A stretch of DNA of 64,000 bases, taken from positions 434,001 to 498,000 of the forward strand of contig CAVRHV010000006.1 in NCBI GenBank assembly GCA_963721075.1, written 5' to 3'. The DNA comes from DATFVA01 sp963721075. Its GTDB lineage: Bacteria > Bacteroidota > Ignavibacteria > Ignavibacteriales > Ignavibacteriaceae. Below the pieces are notes generated by a model that was not told the origin of the DNA, ran no database searches, and was given only the letters and a program-made list of their open reading frames with translations. The stretch's first letter is position 1; each line of letters starts with the position of its first letter. This document shows, in pieces, positions 44,936 to 55,150 of this stretch. The position numbers and the translations under genes are program-made.

Positions 44936-47683
44936 TTATTTGATTACAGCAAACCGATCTTTGAATTCTGATCCCGCCGACTTTACAACATAGATGTAAA
45001 CTCCCGGGGCAATCTCCCTTCCGCTTTCGGTTCTGAGATCCCAGACCTCAGTTCCGTTTGAAGAATTATGATGAAGGGTTTTAACCAGGTCCGCATTAAC
45101 CGAGAAAATATATATTGTACATTCTGAAGGAAGATTTATAAACTGCATCTGACGCAGCGGTTCCCTCCTTAGCTCACCGTATTCTCTTTCGTAAAGACTG
45201 GATACCATGTAAGGATTAGGAACGACTTTTATGTTTTTAATATTATCTGCGACTACAGAGGGCTGAACCTCCGCACCCTTAATCTTAAAGCTGTAGCTGT
45301 CCCTGATGTCAGGAAGCACCGGGGCTAAAGTTTGTACAGAAAAAATATTTCCCGAACCCGGAGGATTCCCCGAAGAGAAGGTCACCTTACCTTCAATTCC
45401 GTCAAATTCAAATGTATCGAGGTTGTAAAGTGAGTCGTCTGCGAGCACTGTATCCATCGCAGAATTTTTTACTAAAACCGAAATGAAACCGTCGGCTCCG
45501 TTCTTTCCGTTTCCGGTAACAGATACCAGATACAGATCGGTTGTAATAAGAGTATCGGCAGACACAGAAAACTGCATATCAATATTATCAGTTCCGCCAA
45601 CCCTCGATACTTCCTGTATAACATCAGGCTGGACAAGACTGAAGAATACACCGTCTATTGTCGATTGCTCCTGTCCCATACTGATCGGCCTGGCATTAAC
45701 AACAGTATCCTGTCCATTACGAACAACATTTACAGAATAATTTATAGTGATCAGGTCACCCGATTCAGGCAGCTTTTCGGGAGGCGTCGATGGATCGTCT
45801 GATAGTATAGCCTTTACACCATATCCCGGAAAATCAATTGGTCTTCCTCCCGGCGGATAATTATATCCTTCCCTGCCGATTATTTCTCCTGTAGTGAGGT
45901 TCAGAATGTTATAGGCGGAAGGAGACGTGAACTGGATTCCAAGTTTATAGGGTGTTGTTAAAGACGTATCGGTTATCTGCAGACTAACAGAGGTCTCAAG
46001 GTCACCTTTTTCCTTTTTGATCGTATATAAAAAGTCCGCCTTATAACTATTACCGGCCAGGTCCGTCGAATCAACAGGATCAACCTTAAATACATAATTT
46101 GATTCACCCGACAGCTGCTGAATATCATATGAAGAAACCGGTTCACGTCCTATCGCGTCAGATCTTGGAGTAATTGAGATGGTATTTACAGATTCAAGTG
46201 TGTTGCCGATAGGACTTTCAAGACTCTCAATATTTGCGTCTCCCCTATCGTATGAAGTAATTGAATACCAGTATTCAAAGCCGTTTGTTACAGTCGTATC
46301 GGTATAGGTGTATTGAAGTCCTGTATTCTTTCCCTGACTGTTTAGTATATCGAAGTCAGCAATCTTGTTCCAGCTGGCTCCCTGGTCCTGACTGCGGTAA
46401 ATCCGGTAACCCTCAAAATCATATTCACCTGTAAATTTATCCTGAGATCTTTCTGCCGCATCATCCCAGAAGAGAATAGACTTAAATGCACCAGCCTGAC
46501 CATATAAATGGGGACGTGCTGGTGGTTTGGGTAATTCGAAGTTTGCATTTACAGTACTCTGCGCCTGGTCCGTAGCATCCAGAATTTCTTCGAGTGTTTC
46601 TCCTGCTACAAGAGCTGTAATAAATGTCAGGGTGTCCCCGGCATTCAGAACGTAAGGACCGGAAGAAACATTGGCGAGAATGTCCATACCCGAAGCAGGG
46701 ATTGTTGCGGGATCATCTATATGGATGGAAGTGTTGTTTCCCGGGTGGAAAAATCTTGGACCAATCGATGAATTGTATAAGCTTTGTGCACTCGACATTA
46801 TACCATACTGAACTGTATCGATATCAAGGTCATCATCATAAAGATTGTAGTGCATATCTGTAATCCCGGGCTCAACACCGTTAACTTCCGGTGTTTTCAG
46901 AAACGCAACTCCGAAGTAGCCTGTTTTTCCGTCAGGCCATTCATTTGAGATCCCATCGTCAAAGAAGTAGACAACTTTTTTCTCAGCATTATAATCGAGC
47001 TTGTCATCGGCATACTCGGGATCGCCTCCGCTCACGTTCCCTACATCAATATCAGTATACAGATCAAAATATACTCCCGAATAGTTATTCTGGCTTACAT
47101 TGATTATCTGGAACTTATAGAAGATAATATTTTTAGCGAAAGTGACTCCGAATGCATACCCTGTCTGGGCTACAACCAGTCCAAGTACACTTTTTGTATT
47201 ATTACTGTCGCTGTAAACGCAGTAACTATCCTGATCGGAGATTATTACCGGGTTTCCCTGTGCATCCTTAACAGGCCAGCCAAGCTGCGGATTCCAAGTT
47301 TCCGGGTTGTCGCTGAATGCGATCTGTGCTAATGCTGTATTATGGTAGCCTCCTACAGCTTCCCATTCTTCATCAGTAGTATACCTTCCCTGAACCACAT
47401 TTCCGGGTATACCAACCATAGGATTAATTCTGTAGATATAATGTTTGGTGCTGTTAATAGGAAACTCTCCTGAAGGTCCCTCTGTTATACGCCTCGGATA
47501 AAGCTTTCCGCGATTTTCGAAGAAGAGACCTATGTTACTTGCATTGTGGGTACCTGCAGCACGGTCATTTATGCCAAGCACTTTGTCAAAGGCTGAACGG
47601 TAAGAGTCTTTATCCTTCTCCTGAGCGGGTGCGAAAGCAGAAAAGATAATGACGGCCAGTAAAATATTAAGAGTTGTTTTCAT
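44936..47683 (-). CDS. Large T9SS-exported surface protein
   Basis: A 915-residue protein with signal peptide (MKTTLNILLAVIIFSAFAPAQ). Beta-rich body with a fibronectin III-like segment around 390-480 (FWDDAAERSQDKFTGEYDFEGYR is the start of it, described here only by its first residues FWDDAAERSQ). C-terminal T9SS sorting region with VVPNPYMVSS and a GREIAPGVYIYVVKS...DRFAVIK ending. No enzymatic motif recognised. It lies between the TonB-dependent receptor (23 bp) and the PorV-like gene (32 bp) in one operon and may bind substrate at the surface, as SusD does beside SusC, although it is unrelated to SusD. Confidence 0.8.
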   Translation of the reverse strand: MKTTLNILLAVIIFSAFAPAQEKDKDSYRSAFDKVLGINDRAAGTHNASNIGLFFENRGKLYPRRITEGPSGEFPINSTKHYIYRINPMVGIPGNVVQGRYTTDEEWEAVGGYHNTALAQIAFSDNPETWNPQLGWPVKDAQGNPVIISDQDSYCVYSDSNNTKSVLGLVVAQTGYAFGVTFAKNIIFYKFQIINVSQNNYSGVYFDLYTDIDVGNVSGGDPEYADDKLDYNAEKKVVYFFDDGISNEWPDGKTGYFGVAFLKTPEVNGVEPGITDMHYNLYDDDLDIDTVQYGIMSSAQSLYNSSIGPRFFHPGNNTSIHIDDPATIPASGMDILANVSSGPYVLNAGDTLTFITALVAGETLEEILDATDQAQSTVNANFELPKPPARPHLYGQAGAFKSILFWDDAAERSQDKFTGEYDFEGYRIYRSQDQGASWNKIADFDILNSQGKNTGLQYTYTDTTVTNGFEYWYSITSYDRGDANIESLESPIGNTLESVNTISITPRSDAIGREPVSSYDIQQLSGESNYVFKVDPVDSTDLAGNSYKADFLYTIKKEKGDLETSVSLQITDTSLTTPYKLGIQFTSPSAYNILNLTTGEIIGREGYNYPPGGRPIDFPGYGVKAILSDDPSTPPEKLPESGDLITINYSVNVVRNGQDTVVNARPISMGQEQSTIDGVFFSLVQPDVIQEVSRVGGTDNIDMQFSVSADTLITTDLYLVSVTGNGKNGADGFISVLVKNSAMDTVLADDSLYNLDTFEFDGIEGKVTFSSGNPPGSGNIFSVQTLAPVLPDIRDSYSFKIKGAEVQPSVVADNIKNIKVVPNPYMVSSLYEREYGELRREPLRQMQFINLPSECTIYIFSVNADLVKTLHHNSSNGTEVWDLRTESGREIAPGVYIYVVKSAGSEFKDRFAVIK

Positions 47684-47706
47684 AGTTTTTTACTATTGCA
47701 AATTGT

Positions 47707-50160
47707 TCAAAATTTAAATGTGGCTCCAAGCCTGATTGATCTCGGTGGTCCGAAGTTTGAAGGATCACGCATATATTCCTGAGAAAGGTTTCCCTCGAAC
47801 GTGAAATTCGGATCACCTGTATCGCCATAGACATAAAGCACATTCCTGTGGTCAGTCAGATTAATTATCTCTGCAAATATTCTTACGGTATAACTGCTTA
47901 CTATCGGAAATTCCTTACCGACCATCAGATCGATTGAATAAGTTGCAGGCATACGAAGCGAGTTTTTTTCAACAAAACCGATATCCCTGCCGCTTGGCGT
48001 ATAAGGATAGCCTGAAGCTGCTCTGGCAATAACGCTTATGTCCATTCGCTCCATAAAATGACTTCCGAAGAGTACAGGCCCTTCTTCTTTCGGAATTGTG
48101 AATGTCCCCGAAAGATTAAAGACATGTGTTTTATCGAAGTCCAGGTAATAAAGCTGAGTTGATTCCGAAGTGCCGGGGTACTGCTCGGTTTCCGATGAGG
48201 CACTTCCCTTTGATACGGAATAGGTATAAGTGAGACCTCCTGAAAAATATTTGTCGGGACGAATATCAAGGTTGATCTCAAAACCTTTAACATTAGCATA
48301 ATCCTCATTTACATAGAGGGTATAGCCTGTATACCTTCCGTCAACATAAGGGAAAAAGTAGCGCGTACCAATAAGTCCCGTTATGTCTTTATAGTATGCT
48401 GTTAAATCAATCGCAATTCTGTCGCTGAACTGATGGGAGATACCGACTTCATATGCAATTGTTCTTTCAGCGTCCAGGTTTGCCTGTCCGAACAGCGGTT
48501 CTCTCACATTCAGATCGTACTGCCTGTTCTCAAAGAGAAATTGATACTCAGGATTCTGGAAGAAATGACCGTAAGCAAAATGAAGTTTGGTTCTGTCGGA
48601 TATAGGATGTGCGATACCAATTCGCGGTGAAAACTGCGATCTGGGTTTAACAGTTACTACAGAAGAAGGATCAAGGGGATTGTTCCTGAATTTTGCGTTT
48701 GCATTCAGGTAATCGTATCTCAATCCAAGGTTGATTACAAGGTAGGGAAACTCGATCTTATCCTGTGCATAAACCGCCATCTCATACGGTTTGGTGGAAT
48801 AATCATTTATATAAGGATAGTTTCGTGTAGGATCATAAACATTAAAATACCTCAGCCAGTGCTGCTTAAAAGCTCCGCCGAATTTAACTTCATTAAGTGA
48901 TCCTATCTGCCAGACAGCATCAAGTTTTGCATCTGCGGTAACGGTACGACTGTCACGAACTTCAACAGGATCTGCAAGTGAATAGAATTCGAAGCCTGTA
49001 CCGATATCGAGATACTGCCATTCGCTTGACGGTATATAATCAGCAGTATCCTTATCTATGCCTGAGTAAAAACCCTGGTTGAAATAAGAGAGTTTCAGAT
49101 CATAGAAAAAATTGTTGGCAATAGTGTGGGTAAGAGTCAGTGCGCTCTGCCAGCTGTCTGATCTTCTTCTCAGGTACTGATCGGGAATATATCTGTAGCT
49201 TTGACTGTAGCCCTGGCTTGCCCCGATACTGCCTCTGTTAAGAAACGAGATCCTCACTCCGCGGATGAGAGATGAAGTTATCTTTGCTAATCCTGTTTTT
49301 TCCCGGTTATATCCAAAAGGAAGATAGCTGCCCCGCCGGTCGCTCTCACCTGAAATAAAGAAGTTTATTTCTTTTGATATTATTGGTCCGCTCAGAGAGC
49401 CGTTTATTCTAGCTTCATGAAGGTCTGCGTATCTCTGCACTCCAAACTCGCTTGTTCGGTATTCAAGCTTTCCTGAAAAGTTGTCTGTACCGTCTCTTGT
49501 TACTATGTTAACAACACCGCTCAATGCGTTCCCGTATTCAGCATTGAAGGTACCTGAAAGAAGACTCATTTCCTGGATTGCATCGTTATTTATCTGTGTT
49601 GCCAGTCCTCCAAGTAAAGGATCCTGCACATACATTCCGTCTACCAGATAGGCCACCTCGTTGGATCTTCCTCCTCTTATATGAAGATTCGAACCGCTGC
49701 CTACAACTCCTGCCTGCAGACTTAAAAGTTCGGTAAAGGTTGAAACCGGCAGTGCCTCAATTTCTTCCCTGGTTAAAACGGAAATTGAACTTGTCAGGTC
49801 TTTCTGTATCATCGGGGTTTTGGCAGTTACAACCACCTCACCTACTTCAATCGACTTGGGAGACAGCTGCACGGGAAGATTGGTCGTCTGATCCACAATT
49901 ATCTTTACACCCTCAACAAGAACGGTTTCATAGCCCAGGTAACTGACGCGGACATCATAGGTGCCGGGAGGAATGTTGAGAATGATAAAATTTCCGTCGG
50001 GATCTGAAGCTCCGCCAACATTGGTACCGCTTATCAGAATATTTGCACCGGGCAGCGGATCACCTGTTTGAGAATCGGTAACTTTCCCGGTAAGCTTACC
50101 GGTAGTTCCCGCTATCAAATGAATTTGAAGTACTATAATCAGCAGTAAAAATTTTTTCAT
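47707..50160 (-). CDS. TonB-dependent outer-membrane receptor
   Basis: An 817-residue importer. Signal peptide MKKFLLLIIVLQIHLIAG, a carboxypeptidase-regulatory-like domain (about 22-105; GKLTGKVTDSQTGDPLPGAN, GTYDVRVSYLGYETV), plug domain (about 115-230; VEVVVTAK-like GEVVVTAKTPMI, LHIRGGRSNEVAYLVDGMYV, NAEYGNALSGVVNIVTRDG), then the 22-strand barrel ending in aromatic F (SIRLGATFKF). No SusD partner is present. It follows the RpiR regulator by 47 bp and heads the structural genes of the peptidase operon, so it probably imports the released peptides. Confidence 0.93.
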   Translation of the reverse strand: MKKFLLLIIVLQIHLIAGTTGKLTGKVTDSQTGDPLPGANILISGTNVGGASDPDGNFIILNIPPGTYDVRVSYLGYETVLVEGVKIIVDQTTNLPVQLSPKSIEVGEVVVTAKTPMIQKDLTSSISVLTREEIEALPVSTFTELLSLQAGVVGSGSNLHIRGGRSNEVAYLVDGMYVQDPLLGGLATQINNDAIQEMSLLSGTFNAEYGNALSGVVNIVTRDGTDNFSGKLEYRTSEFGVQRYADLHEARINGSLSGPIISKEINFFISGESDRRGSYLPFGYNREKTGLAKITSSLIRGVRISFLNRGSIGASQGYSQSYRYIPDQYLRRRSDSWQSALTLTHTIANNFFYDLKLSYFNQGFYSGIDKDTADYIPSSEWQYLDIGTGFEFYSLADPVEVRDSRTVTADAKLDAVWQIGSLNEVKFGGAFKQHWLRYFNVYDPTRNYPYINDYSTKPYEMAVYAQDKIEFPYLVINLGLRYDYLNANAKFRNNPLDPSSVVTVKPRSQFSPRIGIAHPISDRTKLHFAYGHFFQNPEYQFLFENRQYDLNVREPLFGQANLDAERTIAYEVGISHQFSDRIAIDLTAYYKDITGLIGTRYFFPYVDGRYTGYTLYVNEDYANVKGFEINLDIRPDKYFSGGLTYTYSVSKGSASSETEQYPGTSESTQLYYLDFDKTHVFNLSGTFTIPKEEGPVLFGSHFMERMDISVIARAASGYPYTPSGRDIGFVEKNSLRMPATYSIDLMVGKEFPIVSSYTVRIFAEIINLTDHRNVLYVYGDTGDPNFTFEGNLSQEYMRDPSNFGPPRSIRLGATFKF

Positions 50161-50207
50161 AATAACTCCCGGTCAATTATCCCGTCCGCATGATTGGGAG
50201 GAATAAT

Positions 50208-51065
50208 CTACCTCACAATTAATTTTTGGTTTTCAGTCAGTCTGTTGCTCTCCTGCAGCACTTTCTCAGCTTTCTGTTTATTCTTCAGCGCACATTCAGT
50301 AGCAATTGCATTTATTACTACCGAGATTGCGGCAAATGAATTCGTATATAACATATTCTCGCTCTGCACAACGAGGTTTATGTCTGAATAAAGTGTAACG
50401 GGCGAGGCTTCTTTATTGGTTATGGTTATTATTTTTATCCCTTTACTTCCGGCATATTCACAGGCTTCAATAGTTTCTTTTGAATATGGGGGAAATGAGA
50501 ACGCAATAACCAGATCCTTTTTATTCAGGAACATTATCTGCTCATGAAAGATTGTATAATCGTGCTTGAACACTGATGCATCGATTCCTACCTGTGTAAG
50601 CTGGTAAGCAAGTATCTCGGCAAGCAGATATGAAATTCCGAGTCCTGCAGTAAACACCCGGTCTGCTTTTCCTATCTCCTTCACAGCTTTGGTGAAGTTG
50701 TCCCTCTCTATCAGAGTAAGTGTATCATTGATATTTTTTATATCCTGGTTAGCTACCGCGGTCAGCAGGTCCTCTTCTACTTTCCGTTTATCAAAGAGAG
50801 GAAAGATCATTCTTCCGCTCAGCTGACTTTGAAGAGACTCTGCAATCGCATCCCTGAGTTCGCTGTAGCCTGAAAATCCTGTGCTCTGGGCAAACCTCAC
50901 TACGGAAGCCACGCTGATGCCTGTCTCTTTAGAAACTTCCTGTACACTTAAGAAAGGAATGCTGTCAAAATTATCGATGAAATAATCCGCCATCTTTTTC
51001 TGGTTTTTCGGCAGATCATTATACTTTTCGCGAATTTTTTCTTTTATTTCCTGGTATCGGGCCAT
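50208..51065 (-). CDS. RpiR/MurR-family transcriptional regulator
   Basis: A 285-residue regulator: N-terminal helix-turn-helix (about 1-77; SVQEVSKETGISVASVVRFA) and C-terminal SIS domain (about 120-245; RVFTAGLGISYLLAEIL, VIAFSFPPYSKETIEA). SIS domains normally bind phosphosugars, yet no sugar gene is near. It lies directly upstream of the TonB receptor operon and between two peptidase operons, so it is the obvious candidate regulator of both. A strong hairpin upstream insulates it from the T9SS gene before it. Confidence 0.9.
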   Translation of the reverse strand: MARYQEIKEKIREKYNDLPKNQKKMADYFIDNFDSIPFLSVQEVSKETGISVASVVRFAQSTGFSGYSELRDAIAESLQSQLSGRMIFPLFDKRKVEEDLLTAVANQDIKNINDTLTLIERDNFTKAVKEIGKADRVFTAGLGISYLLAEILAYQLTQVGIDASVFKHDYTIFHEQIMFLNKKDLVIAFSFPPYSKETIEACEYAGSKGIKIITITNKEASPVTLYSDINLVVQSENMLYTNSFAAISVVINAIATECALKNKQKAEKVLQESNRLTENQKLIVR

Positions 51066-51101
51066 TACTTTAAATGATTAAGTTATATCAGCAAAAGCAG
51101 T

Positions 51102-51125
51102 CCCGGCCGCCTTCATACGGCCGGG
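51102..51125 (-). terminator. Strong GC hairpin between T9SS gene and rpiR-family gene
   Basis: Perfect 8-bp stem CCCGGCCG / CGGCCGGG with an 8-nt loop, 13 bp after the T9SS gene's stop on the minus strand. Only a short T-run (CTTTTG) follows a few bases on, so termination may be partial. Confidence 0.65.
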
Positions 51126-51137
51126 CTTATAGTGATC

Positions 51138-52508
51138 TTATTTAATGAGCATCATTTTTTTGGTTGACGTAAAGCTGCCTGCTCTTAAAGTATAGAAATA
51201 TATTCCGGCAGACAGATTCGATGCATCGAAATTGATGTCATAGCTTCCGCTTTCCATCTCCTTATTCAGGATTGATGTAACTTTTTGCCCAAGCAGGTTG
51301 TACACATCAAGTGTAACCCTTTCCCTTTGAGGTAATGAAAAAGAGATCACTGTCGATGGATTAAAGGGATTAGGGAAATTCTGCAAGAGACTGAACCTTT
51401 CGGGAATCAGAGTAACCTCAATAATATCTGAATATGAGAATGTCCCGCTATAGTCTATCTGTTTCAACCTGTAGCTGACCTGAGTCGAATTTAAAGCCGG
51501 GTTATTATCAGTAAACGCATATACCTGAGGCTCTGAAGTAGTACCCGCACCTTCCCTGAATCCAATAGTATTCCACACTCCGTCAATCATTCGTTCAATC
51601 TCAAAACCATGGTTATTAACCTCAGTTGCAGTCTGCCAGTTAAGAGCAACAGATCCCGGAGATACCTTTGCGGTAAAAGATGTCAGTTCTACAGGAACGA
51701 TCTGCATATATTTTTGTTCTGCCAACAGCATATTGTCAAGCATTTCACTTTCACTTGTTCCAACTGCCACAGCGTAATAAACAAATACAGAATCCTGGGG
51801 ATCAAGAGATATAGGATCCTGAGCTGTTATGAATACCGGTCCATCCGCTGTATTAGATACATACTCGGGATCTATCATCCCATGGTTCATCCAGTTCCAG
51901 TAATCTGTATCGACAGAATAACCAGAATACCATTCAAAAGCCGTAAACGAAACAAGTGGATGAGATAATAATTTAAATCCTATATTTTCACCTCCCCTGT
52001 GCGAACGAATTAGAGTGTTCGCAGCATCGTAGGAAACCGTATCAAATCCATAACTACCGTCAGGTTGGGTAATTGTTTCCACTCCTATAAGCGCAGGAAA
52101 CGCATCAGATTCACGGTTTTTAACCGTGAATTTCAAAATAGCGTACGAGCCATCAGTCCAGCCATAAACGTTTAATCTCTCAAATACATTTGGGGCCAGA
52201 CCCGAATAATCGTTATTATATCCCCCGGTAATCTCAAAATCGCTTAATTGTGGATTGGTCACGAGAGTAGTTGGTTCCTCATTTTCAGCATCATTGGTAT
52301 AATCAAATACCGCATTCTGATCCATGCCAACTAGTAAAGAAAGTCTCTGAACCTGTATAGTTCCATTCTCATCGGGTGTATAGATCCTGAATCTTCCGTA
52401 AGAATTAACTGTAACTCCTACAGTACCTGTGTTAAAACTTGCCTGTGCAAAGGTATCTGCACAAAGAATTACAATTGATAAGAAAAAAACAAATAATAAA
52501 TTTTTCAT
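51138..52508 (-). CDS. T9SS-exported protein, intact member of a three-gene paralogous set
   Basis: A 456-residue protein: signal peptide (MKNLLFVFFLSIVILCADTFAQ), a beta-rich N-terminal domain opening TGTVGVTVNSYGRFRIY and containing VFDYTNDAENEEPTTLV, a linker domain VELTSFTAKVSPGSVALNW (common before sorting domains), and the sorting domain LLQNFPNPFNPST to TKKMMLIK. No catalytic motif recognised. Paralogues lie at 52551-53689 (broken) and 57270-58387. GAGGTGAAAA lies upstream of the ATG. Position among the peptidase genes suggests a surface binding role, but this is a guess. Confidence 0.8.
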   Translation of the reverse strand: MKNLLFVFFLSIVILCADTFAQASFNTGTVGVTVNSYGRFRIYTPDENGTIQVQRLSLLVGMDQNAVFDYTNDAENEEPTTLVTNPQLSDFEITGGYNNDYSGLAPNVFERLNVYGWTDGSYAILKFTVKNRESDAFPALIGVETITQPDGSYGFDTVSYDAANTLIRSHRGGENIGFKLLSHPLVSFTAFEWYSGYSVDTDYWNWMNHGMIDPEYVSNTADGPVFITAQDPISLDPQDSVFVYYAVAVGTSESEMLDNMLLAEQKYMQIVPVELTSFTAKVSPGSVALNWQTATEVNNHGFEIERMIDGVWNTIGFREGAGTTSEPQVYAFTDNNPALNSTQVSYRLKQIDYSGTFSYSDIIEVTLIPERFSLLQNFPNPFNPSTVISFSLPQRERVTLDVYNLLGQKVTSILNKEMESGSYDINFDASNLSAGIYFYTLRAGSFTSTKKMMLIK

Positions 52509-52550
52509 TTTTCACCTCTTCCTTAAAGGATTTTTACTTTCAGCTGCTAA

Positions 52551-53689
52551 TTATTTCAGCAGCAGCATTTTTTTTGTTAGACTAAAATCTCCCGTGGAGA
52601 TTTTGTAGAAGTACACCCCGCTGCTCAGCGAAGAGGCGTCAAAATCAACCGTGTAATTACCGGCAGCCATTTCACCATTTACAAGTACCGATACCTCCTG
52701 TCCCAGAGAGTTATATACCCTTAAAGTCACTGCCTGTTTTGATGGTAATGAGAATGAGATCTTTGTTGCAGGGTTAAAAGGATTAGGGAAGTTCTGTGAC
52801 AAAGAGAAGTTCCAGGGATTAAGGTTATTAGTCATCTATCATCATAAACACCGGTCAATCATCTGATATTTTGCAACAGCCGAATCCATATTGGCGAGCA
52901 TCATCTCGTCTGATCATTGCCAAAGGAAATTGCATAATAGACAATCATTGAATCCTGCGGGGCAAGGGTTACAGGGATCCTGAGCGGTGATTGTAACAGG
53001 ACCATCAATCAGTGTTAGAGATATACTCGGGCATGACTGATCCGTAATCGTCATCCAGTTCCAATAGCTGGAATCGACGTAATAACTATCATACCATTCG
53101 AAATGAATACAGAGAATTAAGCGGATGAGAAAGAAGTATCATACCTACATTATGCAATCCGCAGGTGAAATCTTATCACATCATTATCCATCACATATGA
53201 GACTGTATCAAAACCATCAGACCTGATCAAGTTCAGGGATCAATATCCAGACCCAAAGATGGCATCAAATGAATTTGCTTCACGATTTGTAATAATAAAT
53301 TTCATCAGCAGGAAGGATTCGCCATCCCAGCCGTATATGTTAACCTTTTCTACAATGTTAGGGGGCAGAGCTGACCAGGCATTATTAAAGGCACCGAATA
53401 TTTCAAAATCACTAATCTGCGGATCAGCAACATTAATAGTCGGTTCCTCATTGTCAGCATCATTCTGATAATCAAATACATGCTGTTCATCCATACCGAC
53501 AAGTACCGAAATCCTCTGCATATCAGGCTCTGTAGCCAATGTATCGGGAACATACAACCTTATTCTGCCGTATGAGTTTACGGTGACCCCGATTGTACCC
53601 GTTTCGAATGCTGCCTGCGAAAATATTTCTGGCGATGCAGTAATAATAAGAGTAATGAGAGTAAAGAGGTAAAGTAACATTCGTTTCAT
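52551..53689 (-). pseudogene. Paralogous T9SS-exported protein, degraded
   Basis: The N-terminal part (53689 to 53240) has a signal peptide and FETGTIGVTVNSYGRIRLY, clearly homologous to 52508-51138. The C-terminal part (52835 to 52551) has the sorting domain QNFPNPFNPATKISF to TKKMLLLK. Between them (52836-53239) homologous words are readable only in changing frames, with several stops, and the linker domain of the intact paralogue is missing. Multiple defects and the shortened length indicate a decaying gene, or a poorly assembled repeat. Confidence 0.75.
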
Positions 53690-53749
53690 AACTTAACCTT
53701 TCATTAATTAATTAAAGAAATTTAAGAACACAAAAATTCATTATTTCAA

Positions 53750-55150
53750 TTAGTGCCAGCCGAACAGGAACGGCGGTATAAGAAGCAGCATTCCTGTTAT
53801 AAGAAAAATAAATTCCAATGGCAATATCCAGCGTGCCCACTTTTCCCACGGAATCTCAGCAAGAGAAAGCACACCCATTGTAACGGCAGATGTAGGTATG
53901 ATCAAATTACTGAAGCCGTCGCCGAACTGGAAAGCAAGTACGGCTGTCTGTCTGGAAACATCAACCAGATCGGCAAGCGGGGCCATTATGGGCATGGTAA
54001 GAACTGCCTGTCCGCTTCCCGACGGCACAAAAAAGTTTAGCAGAGTCTGTACAAAAAACATTGCCTGAGAAGAAACCACAGGATGGAATGAGGAGATCGG
54101 TGACGAGAGCGCAAACAGTATTGAATCGATTATTTTTCCATCCTGTGATAAAATAAGTATTCCGCGTGCCAGCCCTATTATCAACGCAGTGCCTACGAGG
54201 TCTTTGGCTCCCTTTATGAACGAACCGGTAATTTCATCTGCTTTAAGACCTCCGACAATACCCACAATTATCCCGGTTATTAAAAATACTGCAGCAAGTT
54301 CCTCAATAAACCATTGATACCTTAGCACACCAAATATGAGCACTGCCAATCCTGCCAGAAAAGTGATCAGCACAAGCTTATGTCTTCCGGATATTCCCTT
54401 ATGGTTCTCAACTTCCGAGTGATCTATATCTTTCCTTTTTTCCTTATCGATTGAATATGTGATACTTTTTTCCGGATTCTTTTTAATTTTCCGGGCATAA
54501 AGCATTACGAAAGCGATTGCAACAGAAGTAGTTATCAGCCAGCAGATACCACGGTAAACTATTCCGCTGAATAAAGGCAGTCCCGCAATCTCCTGTGCAA
54601 TTCCAACAGTAAAAGGATTCAAGAAAGCACCCGCAAATCCTGCCCCGGCACCTACAAATGGAATTGCTACACCCGTTATCGTATCGTATCCGAGAGTAAG
54701 AGCTAGAGGAACAAAAACCAGAATAAAAGGAATAACTTCTTCACTCATACCGAATATTGCCCCGGCAAGTGAGAAAATGATCATAAAAATAGGTATGAGC
54801 ATAAGACGCACAAGACGGGAATCTTTATGAAGCTTCGCGATACCGAGTATAAGTGAATCAACTGCTTCAGTTTTCTGGAATACCGCAAAGGCTCCTCCCA
54901 CAATAAAAACCAGACCGATGATAAGCGAGGCATCCACAAAGCCGCGTATTGGTGCCATAAGCAGATCGCCTATGCCCTGGGGATTCTCAGCTTCGTAGTG
55001 AAATGAACCGTTAACAACTTCCTTTTTTCCGTCAACTATTGTTCTCTGATATTCCCCGGCTGGTATTACCCACGTAAGGATAGTGGTAATTATCAGAAGC
55101 GAGAAGATGATGACATAAGTATTCGGTATTTTAATTTTAGCTAAATTCAT
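53750..55150 (-). CDS. YfcC/DcuC-type carrier
   Basis: A 466-residue inner-membrane carrier with about 12-13 helices. Family marks: IPNTYVIIFSLLIITTILTWVIPAGEYQR at the N-terminus (its hallmark being the T-W-x-x-P-A-G-x-Y core), FAVFQKTEAVD, GAGAGFAGAFLNPFTVGIAQ, FFVPSGSGQAVLTMPIMAPL and FGDGFSNLIIPTSAVTMGVL. E. coli YfcC is described as a putative basic amino acid transporter; DcuC relatives carry dicarboxylates. Either substrate type fits an Asp/Arg-releasing peptidase. Its ATG overlaps the S51 gene's stop (ATGA), strongly linking it to peptide breakdown. Confidence 0.88.
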   Translation of the reverse strand: MNLAKIKIPNTYVIIFSLLIITTILTWVIPAGEYQRTIVDGKKEVVNGSFHYEAENPQGIGDLLMAPIRGFVDASLIIGLVFIVGGAFAVFQKTEAVDSLILGIAKLHKDSRLVRLMLIPIFMIIFSLAGAIFGMSEEVIPFILVFVPLALTLGYDTITGVAIPFVGAGAGFAGAFLNPFTVGIAQEIAGLPLFSGIVYRGICWLITTSVAIAFVMLYARKIKKNPEKSITYSIDKEKRKDIDHSEVENHKGISGRHKLVLITFLAGLAVLIFGVLRYQWFIEELAAVFLITGIIVGIVGGLKADEITGSFIKGAKDLVGTALIIGLARGILILSQDGKIIDSILFALSSPISSFHPVVSSQAMFFVQTLLNFFVPSGSGQAVLTMPIMAPLADLVDVSRQTAVLAFQFGDGFSNLIIPTSAVTMGVLSLAEIPWEKWARWILPLEFIFLITGMLLLIPPFLFGWH